In this document: positions 55,224 through 64,000 of the stretch, in pieces
How the letters are laid out: each line of letters starts with the position of its first letter
How positions within the stretch are numbered: the stretch's first letter is position 1
Assembly: GCA_963971575.1 (NCBI GenBank)
Contig: OZ020616.1
Coordinates: forward strand, 21,718,713 to 21,782,712
DNA length: 64,000 nt
Reading direction: 5' to 3'
Source of the DNA: Liopterus haemorrhoidalis
Taxonomy: Eukaryota > Arthropoda > Insecta > Coleoptera > Dytiscidae
The notes under the pieces: generated by a model
Seen by the model: the letters and a program-made list of their open reading frames with translations, nothing else
Databases searched by the model: none
What the model was told of the DNA's origin: nothing
Made by a program: the position numbers and the translations under genes

Positions 55224-56015
55224 TTTCATATTTTTATATATCAGAGCTACGCGAAAGCGTAAACAGTAAGCAACAACTCTCTGCAGCTTGAAAAATTTAG
55301 AAAATTTCAGGAACAATTGGTTTACTTCCACTGTAGCTAAGAAAACACTTTGTTGCCTTTCTTCTTTGTTAGACACATTATTGATTTCTCCAGATGGCCA
55401 GTCTGAAGGCGGATTCAGTAACCACTCTGGCCCGTGCCACCACAATTGCGATTCCTTTAAACCGTTTACACTAGACCCGCGTGTTATTAAGTCAGCAGGA
55501 TTACATGCTGTGTGCACGTGCCTCCATTGAGCTGCAGATGTTAAATCTTGGATCTCGGCGACCCTGTTGGCTACAAAGGTATTCCATCTGTGAGACTCAC
55601 CCCGTATCCAACACAATGTAACCATTGCATCACTCCAGTACATCACATCGTGTGTTTTAATTGTGAGAGCTGACAGAGCCTTTTGCATTAGCTTGACAAG
55701 CAAAACTGCTGCACACAGTTCTAATCTCCTTATATCCACAGTCTTGAGAGGTGCTACTCGACTTTTTGAACAGAGAAGCCGCACAGAAGTATTACCTGCA
55801 GTGTTCTGACTCCTTACGTAAATGCAGGCACCATTTGCCTGCACTGAGGCATCTACAAATCCGTGTAATTGGATGTTAATTGTATGTTGTAGTAGCACAT
55901 GCCTTGGTACTCTGATATCGTTTATTGTATGCAACTGCTCTCGAAACTTAACCCACTTCGTATGGATATCAGATGGTAGAGATTCATCCCAACCGATTTT
56001 GCACTGCCATAATTT
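55224..56015 (-). pseudogene. BEL/Pao 2 pol: RNase H-like region
   Basis: Contains LHGFVDASVQANGACIYV, RRLELCAAVLLVKLM, VMYWSDAMVTLCWIRGE and TACNPADLITRG, the RNase H-like region between RT and integrase in BEL/Pao. After KLQRVVAYCLRF the frame meets the 877 bp insertion at 55223. The frame change to the RT is near 55940-56015. Confidence 0.88.
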
Positions 56016-57000
56016 TTACATGATTATTTTGGGTGCAATTATTACAGGCGCTAACACACTTAAGGGATCAAAAATTTGAGCTATGCTGCTAAGAATCCCT
56101 CTTTTTGTGACCTCATTGACCTGAGTCATCTTGGCCTGATACGTGAACATATCTGATGTAGGAGACCATTTAATGCCTAGAGCTTTATGAGTGTCCTTGT
56201 CGCTAATTTGAACAAACTGTTCTGTTTCATTTGTGTTTCTAACGAGATCTTGATTGTTTGACATCCATTTTCTCCAAATGAAACCACCAGTTTTTAATAT
56301 ATTGGTTACTCTTTCCTTGATCTCCCTTAGGGCTTCAATATCATTATGTCCTGTTAAGAGATCATCCACATAAAAGTCCTTAAGAATAACCCCGCATGCT
56401 TCAGGATATCTCGCCATATAATCATATGCTACTTGTTGTAGTGAGCGTATGGCGAGAAATTCTGCAGCCTTTGTGCCTTATGTGACTGTATTAAGTTGAA
56501 AAACTTTAATCTCATTTTCACTAGATCTCCACAATATTTTTTATAAACGTCTATGCTCGGGAGTTAGCATGACTTGGCACTACATCTTCTCCACATAACC
56601 AGTTATGACGTAAGAGTGTTGGCGAAATCGTAAAATGATGCTAAATAAGTCATCTTGAATTGTAGGCCCTGCATACTGCAAATCATTTAGCGCCACTCCG
56701 GTGGTCGATGAAGCAGATCCATCGAACACGATTCGCACATTCGTTGTGGTGCTTTCTTCGTTTATAACCGGATGGTGTGGAAGATAAAAGGAGTTTCCCT
56801 GATCATCATTATTTACTTGAGACATATGTCCCAACTTCTGGTATTCGCTCATGAAAATTTCGTAATGAAACGCCCGTCAGCATCACGAGTAGTCGTATCC
56901 TGAAAATGTTGCTCGCAAAATTTATCTTCAGGCATTTTTAATTTCTCTGCATTTACACTATCAACCTTCCAAAACTTTTCCATAAGCTCAGTTAATTTTT
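56016..57000 (-). pseudogene. BEL/Pao 2 pol: reverse transcriptase (broken)
   Basis: The frame 56580-56852 has YLPHHPVINEESTTTNVRIV and LQYAGPTIQDDLFSIILRF. The frame 56016-56417 has the catalytic LKDFYVDDLLTGHND and GILSSIAQIFDPLSVLAP. Between them (56418-56579) the palm continues in broken frames. Upstream, FWKV and the DADGRF segment lie at 56853-57000. At least three frame changes. Confidence 0.87.
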
Positions 57001-57142
57001 AATCTGTGTCACGTGACAAGTTACTTGCGTTATGTTCTCGTCAGCTGATAGGTGTATAGGACCCGCTACTACCCAGCCTAAGACCGTTTTCTGAAGTACT
57101 GGTTGCTGCCTGCCTAACCTTATTTGACCTACGCAAGTTAAT

Positions 57143-57532
57143 TCATAAAATATCTGCGCTTAATAAAATGTCAATATCTGAACATTGTTCGAAAAGTGGA
57201 TCAGCTAGAGCAATATTCTGTGGTATCTGTAAAATGCCTCGCTCAAATGAGACTGCCGGTAAAGCGGATAATATTTTTGGCGTTACGATGCAGTTGATCG
57301 TGCGTTCAAATCCCGACCGTAATGAATGAAATTTTAAATTAACCGTTTCGCTCAAGTTATTTACAAGCTGGTTAATTCCAGATACTGAGATATTCTGTTT
57401 TGTAGACAACAGCTTTAACCTTTGACATAAACTTTGGGTAATGAAATAACATTGGGACCCGGAGTCCAATAGTGCCCTTACCTGATGTAATTTTCCGTCC
57501 TTAACTGCTACCTGCACAACCGCGGTGGGCAA
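57143..57532 (-). pseudogene. BEL/Pao 2 protease
   Basis: Aspartic protease of the DUF1758 type: VRALLDSGSQCYFIT carries the active-site Asp-Ser-Gly, followed by VSGINQLVNNLSE. The frame ends in LLSADIL where the usual ILIGAD-like motif would be; a frameshift follows. It processes the gag-pol polyprotein in intact relatives. Confidence 0.85.
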
Positions 57533-57604
57533 TAAGATTTCATTACCTTTATGAGCGTCTGCGCTGTTAGCGTATGCGACCCTTGGCGGGTTTGATTCCT
57601 TTTC

Positions 57605-58113
57605 TTAGACCTTACCTTCCCTTTCCGGGTGTAGTAAGGTGTGATGCTTGCAACCGCACCTCTTGTATGCACCATATTTGCACCCCACTGCCTTGTGATT
57701 TCTTCCCAAACAGTTCATGCACAGGTGTAACCGTTTCACATCTTCATTTCGCTGTTTAAGCGAAGCTGCTAGGAACGTATCACAATTGTATATTTTGTGC
57801 GGTTTCTTGTACAACTTGCATTCGCCTACTGTAGCAGTTAAACTTACATTTTTGGATTTGTAGTGACTTGAGCTAACTTGAGATTTTCCCTCCTTCTTAT
57901 CATCTTCTTCAATTACATCTAACATGTGATTTTTTTCTCGTAAAAAATTCAGAAAGTCCTCGAATTTCGGCTTTTCATGTCGAGTCAAACTTTGCTCGTA
58001 TTCACGCCTGGTTTTTGCATCCAGTTTTTTAACAAATAGGTGAATTAACAAGGTGTCCCAGTGCTCGACCGGTTCGTTTAGCTTTCGTAAACAGCATATA
58101 TGTTTCTGAACAC
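57605..58113 (-). pseudogene. BEL/Pao 2 gag, C-terminal half with zinc knuckles
   Basis: Continues gag after the Gypsy insertion: LIHLFVKKLDAKTRREYEQS, KFEDFLNFLREK, then knuckle-like CKLYKKPHKIYNC and CMNCLGRNHKAVGC plus KHHTLLH. It ends in a stop just before 57605. The frame is open across ORF 57605-58051 and continues to the insertion at 58113. Confidence 0.87.
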
Positions 58114-58258
58114 TGTAATGTCCTTAAATCGAATAAATAACCAATTAGCTATATAAAGAAATGTTTATTGCTTTTTTGGTAAAATGACATTACAATCAAT
58201 AATACAATTTTAATCTATCATGACAACGTCATTATTATAACAACACCAAATCATCACA
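58114..58258 (-). repeat. 3' LTR of the Gypsy derivative
   Basis: Starts TGTAATGTCC and ends TCATCACA on the plus strand; TG/CA ends. Matches 59384-59528 with about four substitutions. Confidence 0.93.
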
Positions 58259-58355
58259 ATCCTCCCTTCCAAGTCGGAAAATAGAATTGTGCATATAATA
58301 ATTAAAAATACAAGTAATTTTTATAATTCACAATCGACATTATTCGACATTATTA

Positions 58356-59381
58356 TCAATTATTATCAATAACTCTCCTCTTTTCCCCCTCCTCAATTTC
58401 TTTGAAAATATCATCATAGAATCCTCCTACCTTATTAATTTGATCGGTGTGCCTTTTCCAAATTATATTTTCATTAACTAACTTACATTCATATGTTCTA
58501 CAACCTAATATTTTAATAATTGTTGCTTTTGTCCATACCTCTTTTAAACCTCTATAGTCTTTAACGTAAACTAATTCTCCTATCTCAAATTTTACGTCTC
58601 TATTCCCATGAAAATAATCAATTTGAGCTTGTTTCTTTTCCTGTAAGGAATTATTACGCAGAAAATCTAATCTAGTTTTTATTTTTCTTGTAAACATTAA
58701 TTGCGAAGGGCACTCTCCTGTAAATGAATGGGGAGTATTTCTGTATCCAAACAAATATTTGTTTATCAAAGTCTCCATTGACAATTTATTATTAACTGGA
58801 TCTTTTAATGCTTTACTTAGGCCTAGTTTAAAACTTCGAACAGCATTTTCCGCAGCACCATTAGTAGAGGGATGATAAGGTGCTGTAGTAATATGTTTAA
58901 TTCCATTAGTTACACAAAAATTTTCAAATTCTTGTGAAACTAACTGAGGTCCATTATCTGAAATAATTTTATTTGGAATTCCAAAACGTGCTATACATTC
59001 CTTAATTTTTTCTAAGGTATTTGCAGTGTTAATTTTTGATATTTTAAAAACTTCTGGCCATTTTGAAAAAGCGTCTAAAATAATTAAATATGTTTGCCCT
59101 TTAAAAGGTCCTAAAAAATCAATATGAATTCTGTCAAATACATGTTTAGCATCTTTATATTTTATTAATACAGCTTTATTTGGATTTTTGGCTAAGATCA
59201 TACATACGTCACATTTTTTAACTAATTTTTCTATGCAAGAATCTAAATTTGCCCACCAAAAATATTGTCTCGCTAATGCTTTCATTTTATTTATACCAGT
59301 ATGGGTAGCATGAATCTCGTCTAATAACTGCTGTCTGTGTATGCCAAGGACAATCACACGGTATCCCATCCTCGTCGCCAA
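58356..59381 (-). CDS. Gypsy-type integrase, intact frame
   Basis: A 341-codon frame. Residues 15-61 form the HHCC zinc finger (HATHTGINKMKALARQYFWW ... CDVC). The core has Asp in HIDFLGPF, Asp in IISDNGPQ and Glu in NGAAENAV, with exactly 35 residues between the last two (D,D-35-E). A C-terminal region with FEIGELVYVKDYRG follows and ends in EEGEKRRVIDNN. The first residues (MATRMGYR) are translated from the primer-binding site, so the coding sequence was joined to the leader by the internal deletion and its start codon (TTG in this frame) is doubtful. All catalytic residues are present. Confidence 0.9.
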   Translation of the reverse strand: MATRMGYRVIVLGIHRQQLLDEIHATHTGINKMKALARQYFWWANLDSCIEKLVKKCDVCMILAKNPNKAVLIKYKDAKHVFDRIHIDFLGPFKGQTYLIILDAFSKWPEVFKISKINTANTLEKIKECIARFGIPNKIISDNGPQLVSQEFENFCVTNGIKHITTAPYHPSTNGAAENAVRSFKLGLSKALKDPVNNKLSMETLINKYLFGYRNTPHSFTGECPSQLMFTRKIKTRLDFLRNNSLQEKKQAQIDYFHGNRDVKFEIGELVYVKDYRGLKEVWTKATIIKILGCRTYECKLVNENIIWKRHTDQINKVGGFYDDIFKEIEEGEKRRVIDNN

Positions 59382-59382
59382 A
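59366..59382 (-). other. Primer-binding site of the Gypsy derivative
   Basis: On the minus strand, TGGCGACGAGGATGGGA begins two bases after the 5' LTR. It is continuous with the integrase frame, showing that the deletion starts right after the PBS. Confidence 0.75.
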
Positions 59383-59383
59383 A

Positions 59384-59528
59384 TGTAATGTCCTTAAATC
59401 GAATAAATAACCAATTAGCTATATAAAGAAATGATTATTGCTTTTTTGGTAAAATGACATTACAATCAATAATACAATTTTAATCTACCATGACAACGTC
59501 ATGATTATAACAACATCAAATCATCACA
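59384..59528 (-). repeat. 5' LTR of the Gypsy derivative
   Basis: 145 bp with TG/CA ends, followed on its right by the second AACAC target copy at 59529. Confidence 0.93.
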
Positions 59529-60293
59529 AACACCGTTGCATAATTCTTTTAACGCGCTAGCCGACTCTTTACGTGCTGCAATAATATCAAGCATTGCGTT
59601 AATGTGACTTTGAATTATTATGTGCTTATTTTCGTATGCATTCTTTAACACCTCCCACGCCACTGGATAGTTCTTTGCCGACATATCTACAGACTCAATT
59701 AACTCTGCCGCTTCAACGTTTAAACTAGCTCTTAAATAATAAAACCGTCGTTCGTCGTCTAGGGCATCGTCAGAATCTACTAGTGGGTGAAATAATTCAT
59801 AAAACGCTAACCATTTGCTATATGTGCCATCAAAAGTCGGTAAGTCGATTATCGGAAGTTTTACGCGAGAATGTGATTTTCGACGCTGCGCCGCACTGTG
59901 ACTATCGTTACTTGAAACACTCGAAACATTATCATCGTCCGTTTTAACCATTTCATGTTCCTCAACAACTTCTTGCATTTTTGCAACAAGCTTAAAATAG
60001 TCACTCCCGAATTGCGATCGTTCATTATCATGATCCGCACGGGACGTGTCTTCATCTATACTTTCAATTTGCGCTTGAACTAACTCAAATTCTTGTAATA
60101 AAGATTCTAATTTTTCAATTCTTAGTTTTAAATCTTTAATACTGTTTGTCTCCACTTTAAAAGAATTCGTGAAAGTCTTATTTCTAGTCAACTTCACTTT
60201 GATAACACTGCGCTCAACATGCAATATTATTAAACTTTTATTTTGACATGTTGATAGTGTAAGGAGAATGAAAGAAAGGGAAAACCTGACCAT
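59529..60293 (-). pseudogene. BEL/Pao 2 gag, N-terminal half (DUF1759-like)
   Basis: The frame includes an acidic coiled-coil-like region (KLRIEKLESLLQEFELVQ), a serine-rich linker and the DUF1759 domain (VKLPIIDLPTFDGTYSKWLA, FYYLRASLNVEAAELI, AWEVLKNAYE). It ends at 59529, where the Gypsy derivative has inserted; the other half of gag continues at 58113. The open frame starts at an ATG at 60291-60293, but the true gag start is uncertain because the first ~40 residues look like leader sequence. Confidence 0.87.
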
Positions 60294-60470
60294 GTACCAG
60301 TCGCCTTGCTTGTCCTGGGTCTCCGCTGTAGTTATGAACTGCCTAAAGCTGTCCTTCGTGATGATTTGTAGCTTAAGAACTGCCTAAAGCTGTCCTCTGC
60401 GTCGATTTGTTGTCGGGTGCGAATTATATGAAAACTACCTAGAGCTGTTTTCCATATTTTTTTTTTCAAA
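60294..60470 (-). repeat. BEL/Pao 2 leader with short tandem repeats
   Basis: The unit GAACTGCCTAAAGCTGTCCT occurs twice and a divergent third copy (AACTACCTAGAGCTGTTTTC) follows, spaced about 40-65 bp. No coding frame. Confidence 0.65.
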
Positions 60471-60488
60471 TCCTTGTTCGAAGGACCA
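60471..60488 (-). other. Primer-binding site of BEL/Pao element 2
   Basis: On the minus strand, TGGTCCTTCGAACAAGGA just inside the 5' LTR, sharing its first 13 bases with the site of element 1. Confidence 0.75.
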
Positions 60489-60490
60489 TA

Positions 60491-60732
60491 TGTTGCATTA
60501 ATTTATGCTCATTATTCGTATTATTTATGTTTATTAATTTGACATTTGACTCAATTACAATTGTTTACAAAATTACTATTTTCAACAATTTTTCTAGCTG
60601 GTTACATGGCAACATGCCAACTGTCATAAAAAAACGTCCATTTTGTACTTCACAATTGCACCACACGTCCTGCACGGCGCTACACTACACACGTCCACAC
60701 TTCACTCAGCGCTATGAATATTGGCGCCAACA
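60491..60732 (-). repeat. 5' LTR of BEL/Pao element 2
   Basis: TGTTGCATTAAT start and GGCGCCAACA end on the plus strand; matches 52660-52903. Confidence 0.9.
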
Positions 60733-61681
60733 ATCATAGACCATTATGCAACCTCTGTCAAATGTTTTGTTACCCCAGTTCAGACGAATACCGATGAATT
60801 TGTTATAGTCACTGATTATAAGATGTTTTGAAGATGTCTATTATCTAAGAATTGGGAAAATGTACATCATGCAAGTGATGTAAATAAAGCTTGGGATAAC
60901 TTCTATAATATCTATAATCAGTCTTTAGAATCATCTTCCCATATTAAGAAATATAGCAATAAACTCCATAAACGAAACCCTTGGATATCCGAGGCCCTAA
61001 TATCAAAAATTAATTACAAAAATTATATATTTAAAAAACTCAGTAATAATAAAACAGACATACATTTATCGACATTATACCAAAAACTTTCCAAGGAAAT
61101 TACTAGTTTGTTGAGAAGAGAAAAAAAAAATATTATAAAGAGAAAATAAAATCAGCAAATGGTTGTAGCAAGAAGTATTGGTCAATTATAAAAAATATAT
61201 TAAAAGAACAAAAATATGAAATCCATGAAATTCATTTTGGTGACGATAAACTTAAAGTTTCCACAGATGGCGCAAAAATCACTAATAACTTTAATAAACA
61301 TTTCATAAATATTGCAGACACACTTATAAAATCTGAATATGGTTCCGATTTATTCGAACCATACGAGATATCTTTATCAAAATCTACATTTTGTTTCTCT
61401 CACTTCACTATTGATGAACTTTGGAAGGTTGTTTGTAAAATGAAAAATAAAAACAGTGCCGGAGTGGACGGTATTAATATTATAACAATAAGAAATAACA
61501 TTGATGTCTTTCTGCCATTATTACTTTATATCTTTAACCTATCAGTTGATAGCGGAACATTTACAAATGCCTTCAAAATAGTATGCGTAACTCCTGTTTT
61601 CAAATCGGGAGAAAAAACTAGCATTGATAATTATAGGCCGATTTCTGTGCTCAACACTCTTTCAAAAATATTGGAAAGTTA
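60733..61681 (+). pseudogene. Family A LINE copy 2: endonuclease end, linker, RT start
   Basis: After the LTR the frame continues with DHYATSVKCFVTPVQ, then a linker (RNPWISEALISKINYKNYIF) and the RT start at 61440-61681 (MKNKNSAGVDGINIITIRNN, DNYRPISVLNTLSKILES). It stops with a TAA at 61680-61682 and goes on in the next frame with MHARMLEYFETND. The same order is seen in copy 1. Confidence 0.87.
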
Positions 61682-63625
61682 ATGCATGCTCGTATGTTGG
61701 AATATTTTGAGACAAATGATTTGCTATCAGCAGATCAGTATGGTTTCTTACCTGGACTGGGGACAGACATTGCAATAGAAAGGCATATTACAAGAATTGT
61801 GTCGTCCGTAGATCCTAAAACTTATAATCTACTAACTAGTTTAACCACTCCCGAATTACCTTCTTCAAAATCTTACAACGAACTTATAAAATTACTAAAA
61901 AAGCACCTTGATCCAATTCCAAATGAAATAGCGGAACAACACAAATTTTTATTGCGTTTACAGAAAGAAGGAGAATCAATTAGCCAATATGTAGCTGAGT
62001 TAAAGAAACTTATAACAAATTGTAATTTTAATTGTAGCAATTGTGGAAAGCCAACCTTAAATATACACCTACGTTCACAGTTCATTCGAGGTTTGTTGGA
62101 TAACAGCATAAGAGAGAGACTTTTGCAACAAGTTGAGACGATAGAATTTGAAGACGCAGTAAATTTTGCTCTATCTGTCGAAGCATCAAAGCTGGAGAGT
62201 AAACAGATTGCTACAACTTCTACAACCTCTACAACTGCTAATGTGCATAAAATTAAAAATGAATCGCAATCAAAGAAGAAAACGGGTAAGAAAGTAATAA
62301 AAGAAACTGAGCGAGAACGCTGTTACAGATGTGGTTTTACAAATCATAAAGCAGATAAATGTAAATTTAAAGAATACAACTGCAGTAAATGTAATAAAAA
62401 AGGTCATTTATCAAAGGTTTGTCAAGCAAATGCAAGTACATTTTTTGGCAGAAAGAAGAAAGCAAATTATATTACAAGCTATGAAGAGCATAGTGATGCA
62501 GAAGAAATAAATGGCATATGTTATAAAATGAATTCCATGGGTAAGCAAAATGACTCTGGAAGCATATTCCTGAATATACAAATTAATGGAAAACTGTGTC
62601 GAATGGAATTTGACACTGGAGCAGCAGTTTCTACAATAAATAGTAAGGATTTCAATTTATTAAATTTAAATTTAAAATTACATCCAACTACAATTACAAC
62701 TACAAAGACAATTCAAAAACTTCGTGAAGTTTTCGCAAGATTTGGATTACCTGTCACTGTGGTTTCTGACAATGGCAAACAGTTCGTTTCAGAAGAATTT
62801 CAAAGTTTTTTGAAAGAAAATGGAATTAGACACAAATTAACAGCAACGTACCATCCAGCAACTAATGGTCAAGTGGAACGCTACGTACAGACAATTAAAA
62901 AGAGTATGAAATCTATGTCAGATGAACCGGGAAACATAAACTTAAAATTATGCAGAATTTTAATGCAACTACGGAAAGCGCCGAATATTACAACACAAAG
63001 AAGTCCAGCAGAAATACTCTTTAAACATAATATACGTACACGATTAGATTTAATGAAACCAAATTTTACAAATGAAATGCAAGTAAGACAAGAAAATTTC
63101 CCTAAGAAGTTGAAGAATCTACATGAGTACAGTCCAAACGAAATAGTGTTGGTCAGAAATTACAGAGGAGTGGAAAAATGGAAATATGGTAAAATAATTA
63201 ACAAAATAGGAAACTTACACTACACTGTAAATATAAATGGAAACATTATTAAAAGACATGTTGATCAATTAAAAAGAAGAGGCAAGAACTTGAAGACAGA
63301 AGAGGAAGATGAAAATACCATACCAAAGGAAGAGCAAAGACAGACTAATTTAGTTAATAAAAACAAATGTTATGTTTCAGATTATTCTTTTCTTTCACCT
63401 AGTATTAGGGGAAAAGCTTCAGAACAACCGGAAGAGAAAAATCAAGAAAGAACAATACAAGAAGGTACATCTAAAAATACATTTGAAGAAACAAGAGTAG
63501 AAAATGAAACTCAGCAAAACGAAGTTACAGACTCAAATGAGTCAGTGACTCCATCACCACCACCTGTTTCCATACGACATTCAACAAGACCTACACAGAA
63601 ACCAGACAGGCTCACATATTATTAA
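61682..63625 (+). CDS. Fused LINE RT / Gypsy gag-protease-integrase open frame (647 aa)
   Basis: One uninterrupted frame made of four parts. Residues 1-43: family A RT (LLSADQYGFLPGLGTDIAIE). Residues ~44-200: Gypsy gag, lacking its N-terminus (EQHKFLLRLQKEGESISQYV). Two CCHC knuckles at ~212-247 (CYRCGFTNHKADKC, CSKCNKKGHLSKVC), then the protease start with FDTGAAVS near 310. At ~340 it jumps into the integrase core (LREVFARFGLPVTVVSDNGK), with Asp and Glu (NGQVERYV) 35 residues apart. The first catalytic Asp, the zinc finger, the RT and RNase H are missing. The C-terminus is acidic and ends before a PPT. It resembles the 58356 integrase but is a different copy. Whether it is expressed is unknown. 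Confidence 0.85.
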   Translation: MHARMLEYFETNDLLSADQYGFLPGLGTDIAIERHITRIVSSVDPKTYNLLTSLTTPELPSSKSYNELIKLLKKHLDPIPNEIAEQHKFLLRLQKEGESISQYVAELKKLITNCNFNCSNCGKPTLNIHLRSQFIRGLLDNSIRERLLQQVETIEFEDAVNFALSVEASKLESKQIATTSTTSTTANVHKIKNESQSKKKTGKKVIKETERERCYRCGFTNHKADKCKFKEYNCSKCNKKGHLSKVCQANASTFFGRKKKANYITSYEEHSDAEEINGICYKMNSMGKQNDSGSIFLNIQINGKLCRMEFDTGAAVSTINSKDFNLLNLNLKLHPTTITTTKTIQKLREVFARFGLPVTVVSDNGKQFVSEEFQSFLKENGIRHKLTATYHPATNGQVERYVQTIKKSMKSMSDEPGNINLKLCRILMQLRKAPNITTQRSPAEILFKHNIRTRLDLMKPNFTNEMQVRQENFPKKLKNLHEYSPNEIVLVRNYRGVEKWKYGKIINKIGNLHYTVNINGNIIKRHVDQLKRRGKNLKTEEEDENTIPKEEQRQTNLVNKNKCYVSDYSFLSPSIRGKASEQPEEKNQERTIQEGTSKNTFEETRVENETQQNEVTDSNESVTPSPPPVSIRHSTRPTQKPDRLTYY

Positions 63626-63641
63626 AATTACCCTTTTTATT

Positions 63642-63650
63642 ATGTGGGGG
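63642..63650 (+). other. Polypurine tract of the Gypsy fragment
   Basis: ATGTGGGGG immediately before TGATTATT. It marks the 3' end of the Gypsy internal region. Confidence 0.6.
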
Positions 63651-63830
63651 TGATTATTATATATTTTAAGGTTACAGTTGACATGTATGTTGTCATGTTG
63701 ACATCTTAAACGTCAATATATATTTCATAGAAACAGGGAAAAACAAATATAATACAAATGTTAGTTACATGATTGTCTTTTGTAATTAGTAAATAAAATA
63801 ATAAATAAGATACAAAAATAAGGAATTACA
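63651..63830 (+). repeat. Putative 3' LTR of the Gypsy fragment
   Basis: Starts TGATTATTAT after the PPT and probably ends GAATTACA, like the ATTACA end of the other Gypsy derivative in sense orientation. No matching 5' LTR is present upstream, so the boundaries rest on the PPT and the resumption of LINE coding sequence at about 63845. Confidence 0.5.
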
Positions 63831-63844
63831 TTATTATAAAAAAT

Positions 63845-64000
63845 ACAGTAAAATTACCAAAGATTACGACAGTTCTTTACTTATGAGCAAAACAATAATA
63901 TTATCAAGGACTTTAACATATTTTTCCACCGTCATCATTGTATACATAAATGTTCCTGCAAACCTATTGAGATTGTAAATTCTGTAAAATATTTGGGACT
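63845..64000 (+). pseudogene. Family A LINE copy 2: RT thumb, runs off the window
   Basis: In broken frames: KITTVLY, FFHRHHCIHKCSCKPIEIVN and SVKYLG, aligning with copy 1 near residues around QYHRHTCIYNC and VKSIRYLG on the minus strand. The palm with the FADD motif, present in copy 1, is absent between 61813 and here. Confidence 0.78.

Larger units (their letters stand above)
58114..59528 (-). mobile_element. Gypsy-type deletion derivative retaining only integrase
   Basis: Two 145 bp LTRs (58114-58258, 59384-59528) differ at about four positions. The duplicated target AACAC flanks the element (58109-58113, 59529-59533). On the minus strand the 5' LTR is followed by a PBS (TGGCGACGAGGATGGGA) and, at the 3' side, by a PPT (GGAAGGGAGGAT). 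The internal region is only about 1.1 kb: gag, protease, RT and RNase H are gone. It inserted into gag of BEL/Pao 2. Confidence 0.92.
52660..60732 (-). mobile_element. BEL/Pao LTR retrotransposon 2
   Basis: A minus-strand element of about 8 kb with 242-244 bp LTRs (52660-52903 and 60491-60732), a PPT inside the left LTR, and gag, protease, RT, RNase H and integrase. It contains two later insertions: a Gypsy deletion derivative in gag (58114-59528) and an 877 bp sequence in pol (54347-55223). Its target-site duplication is not exact; AGCAC and ATCAT flank it, sharing three of five bases. Confidence 0.93.
51235..64000 (+). mobile_element. Family A LINE, copy 2 (interrupted by BEL/Pao 2 and fused to a Gypsy derivative)
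   Basis: A plus-strand LINE closely related to copy 1. ORF1 at 51235-51976, endonuclease 52032-52659, linker and RT start 60733-61813, and RT thumb 63845-64000, running off the window. The BEL/Pao element 52660-60732 interrupts the endonuclease; Gypsy-derived sequence occupies about 61814-63830 and replaces the RT palm. Confidence 0.88.

Overview
The window looks like a repeat-rich, AT-rich stretch of an arthropod genome, most likely an insect. The evidence is the mixture of element types: BEL/Pao and Gypsy LTR retrotransposons, Jockey-type and I-type LINEs, a Penelope-like element, a Helitron, PIF/Harbinger-like and other MITEs, and a P-element/THAP9-like transposase with introns. I could not settle the order or species. 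I found no host gene with confidence, no rRNA or tRNA gene, and no bacterial-type feature. Nearly all coding sequence is transposon-derived and most of it is broken.

Layout. 1-6289: a BEL/Pao element on the minus strand, its 3' LTR cut by the window edge. 6300-10490: a decayed plus-strand LINE with a PHD-like ORF1, ending at a (TA)n tract. 10548-12390: repeats and remnants of a Gypsy integrase C-terminus. 14000-16206: a minus-strand Penelope-like element (RT plus GIY-YIG). 16206-21097: two head-to-tail Helitron-type elements, the second carrying about 13 tandem copies of a ~290 bp unit. 21107-21493: a fold-back element. 21560-24235: an I-type LINE with RNase H. 24470-27120: short MADF-like and PHD-like fragments and a minus-strand LINE. 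27292-30240: MITEs and a 117 bp tandem array.

31236-39810: a minus-strand LINE ('family A') split by a full-length Jockey-type LINE (32665-37118) with an intact 893-codon ORF2 and a 13 bp target-site duplication. 39815-42616: an internally deleted plus-strand LINE. 42839-49281: a P-element/THAP9-like transposase pseudogene with phase-consistent GT-AG introns, invaded by a MITE and by simple repeats, including (GT) of about 278 units. 49233-50750: a 133 bp tandem array whose monomer derives from the last codons and 3' flank of that transposase gene.

51235-64000: a second family A LINE copy (plus strand). It is split by a second BEL/Pao element (52660-60732), which itself contains a small Gypsy deletion derivative (58114-59528) and an 877 bp insertion. 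Further on, the same LINE is fused in frame to a second internally deleted Gypsy element, giving one 647-codon open frame.

The sequences work together only in the sense of nested transposition. Reading frames that resume on both sides of an insert, together with target-site duplications, let the order of insertion be read directly. The most interesting items are the transposase-derived satellite, the LINE-Gypsy fusion frame, the two Gypsy derivatives that lost RT but kept integrase, the recurring hammerhead-like hairpins, and the UAAUG-coupled ORFs of the Jockey element.
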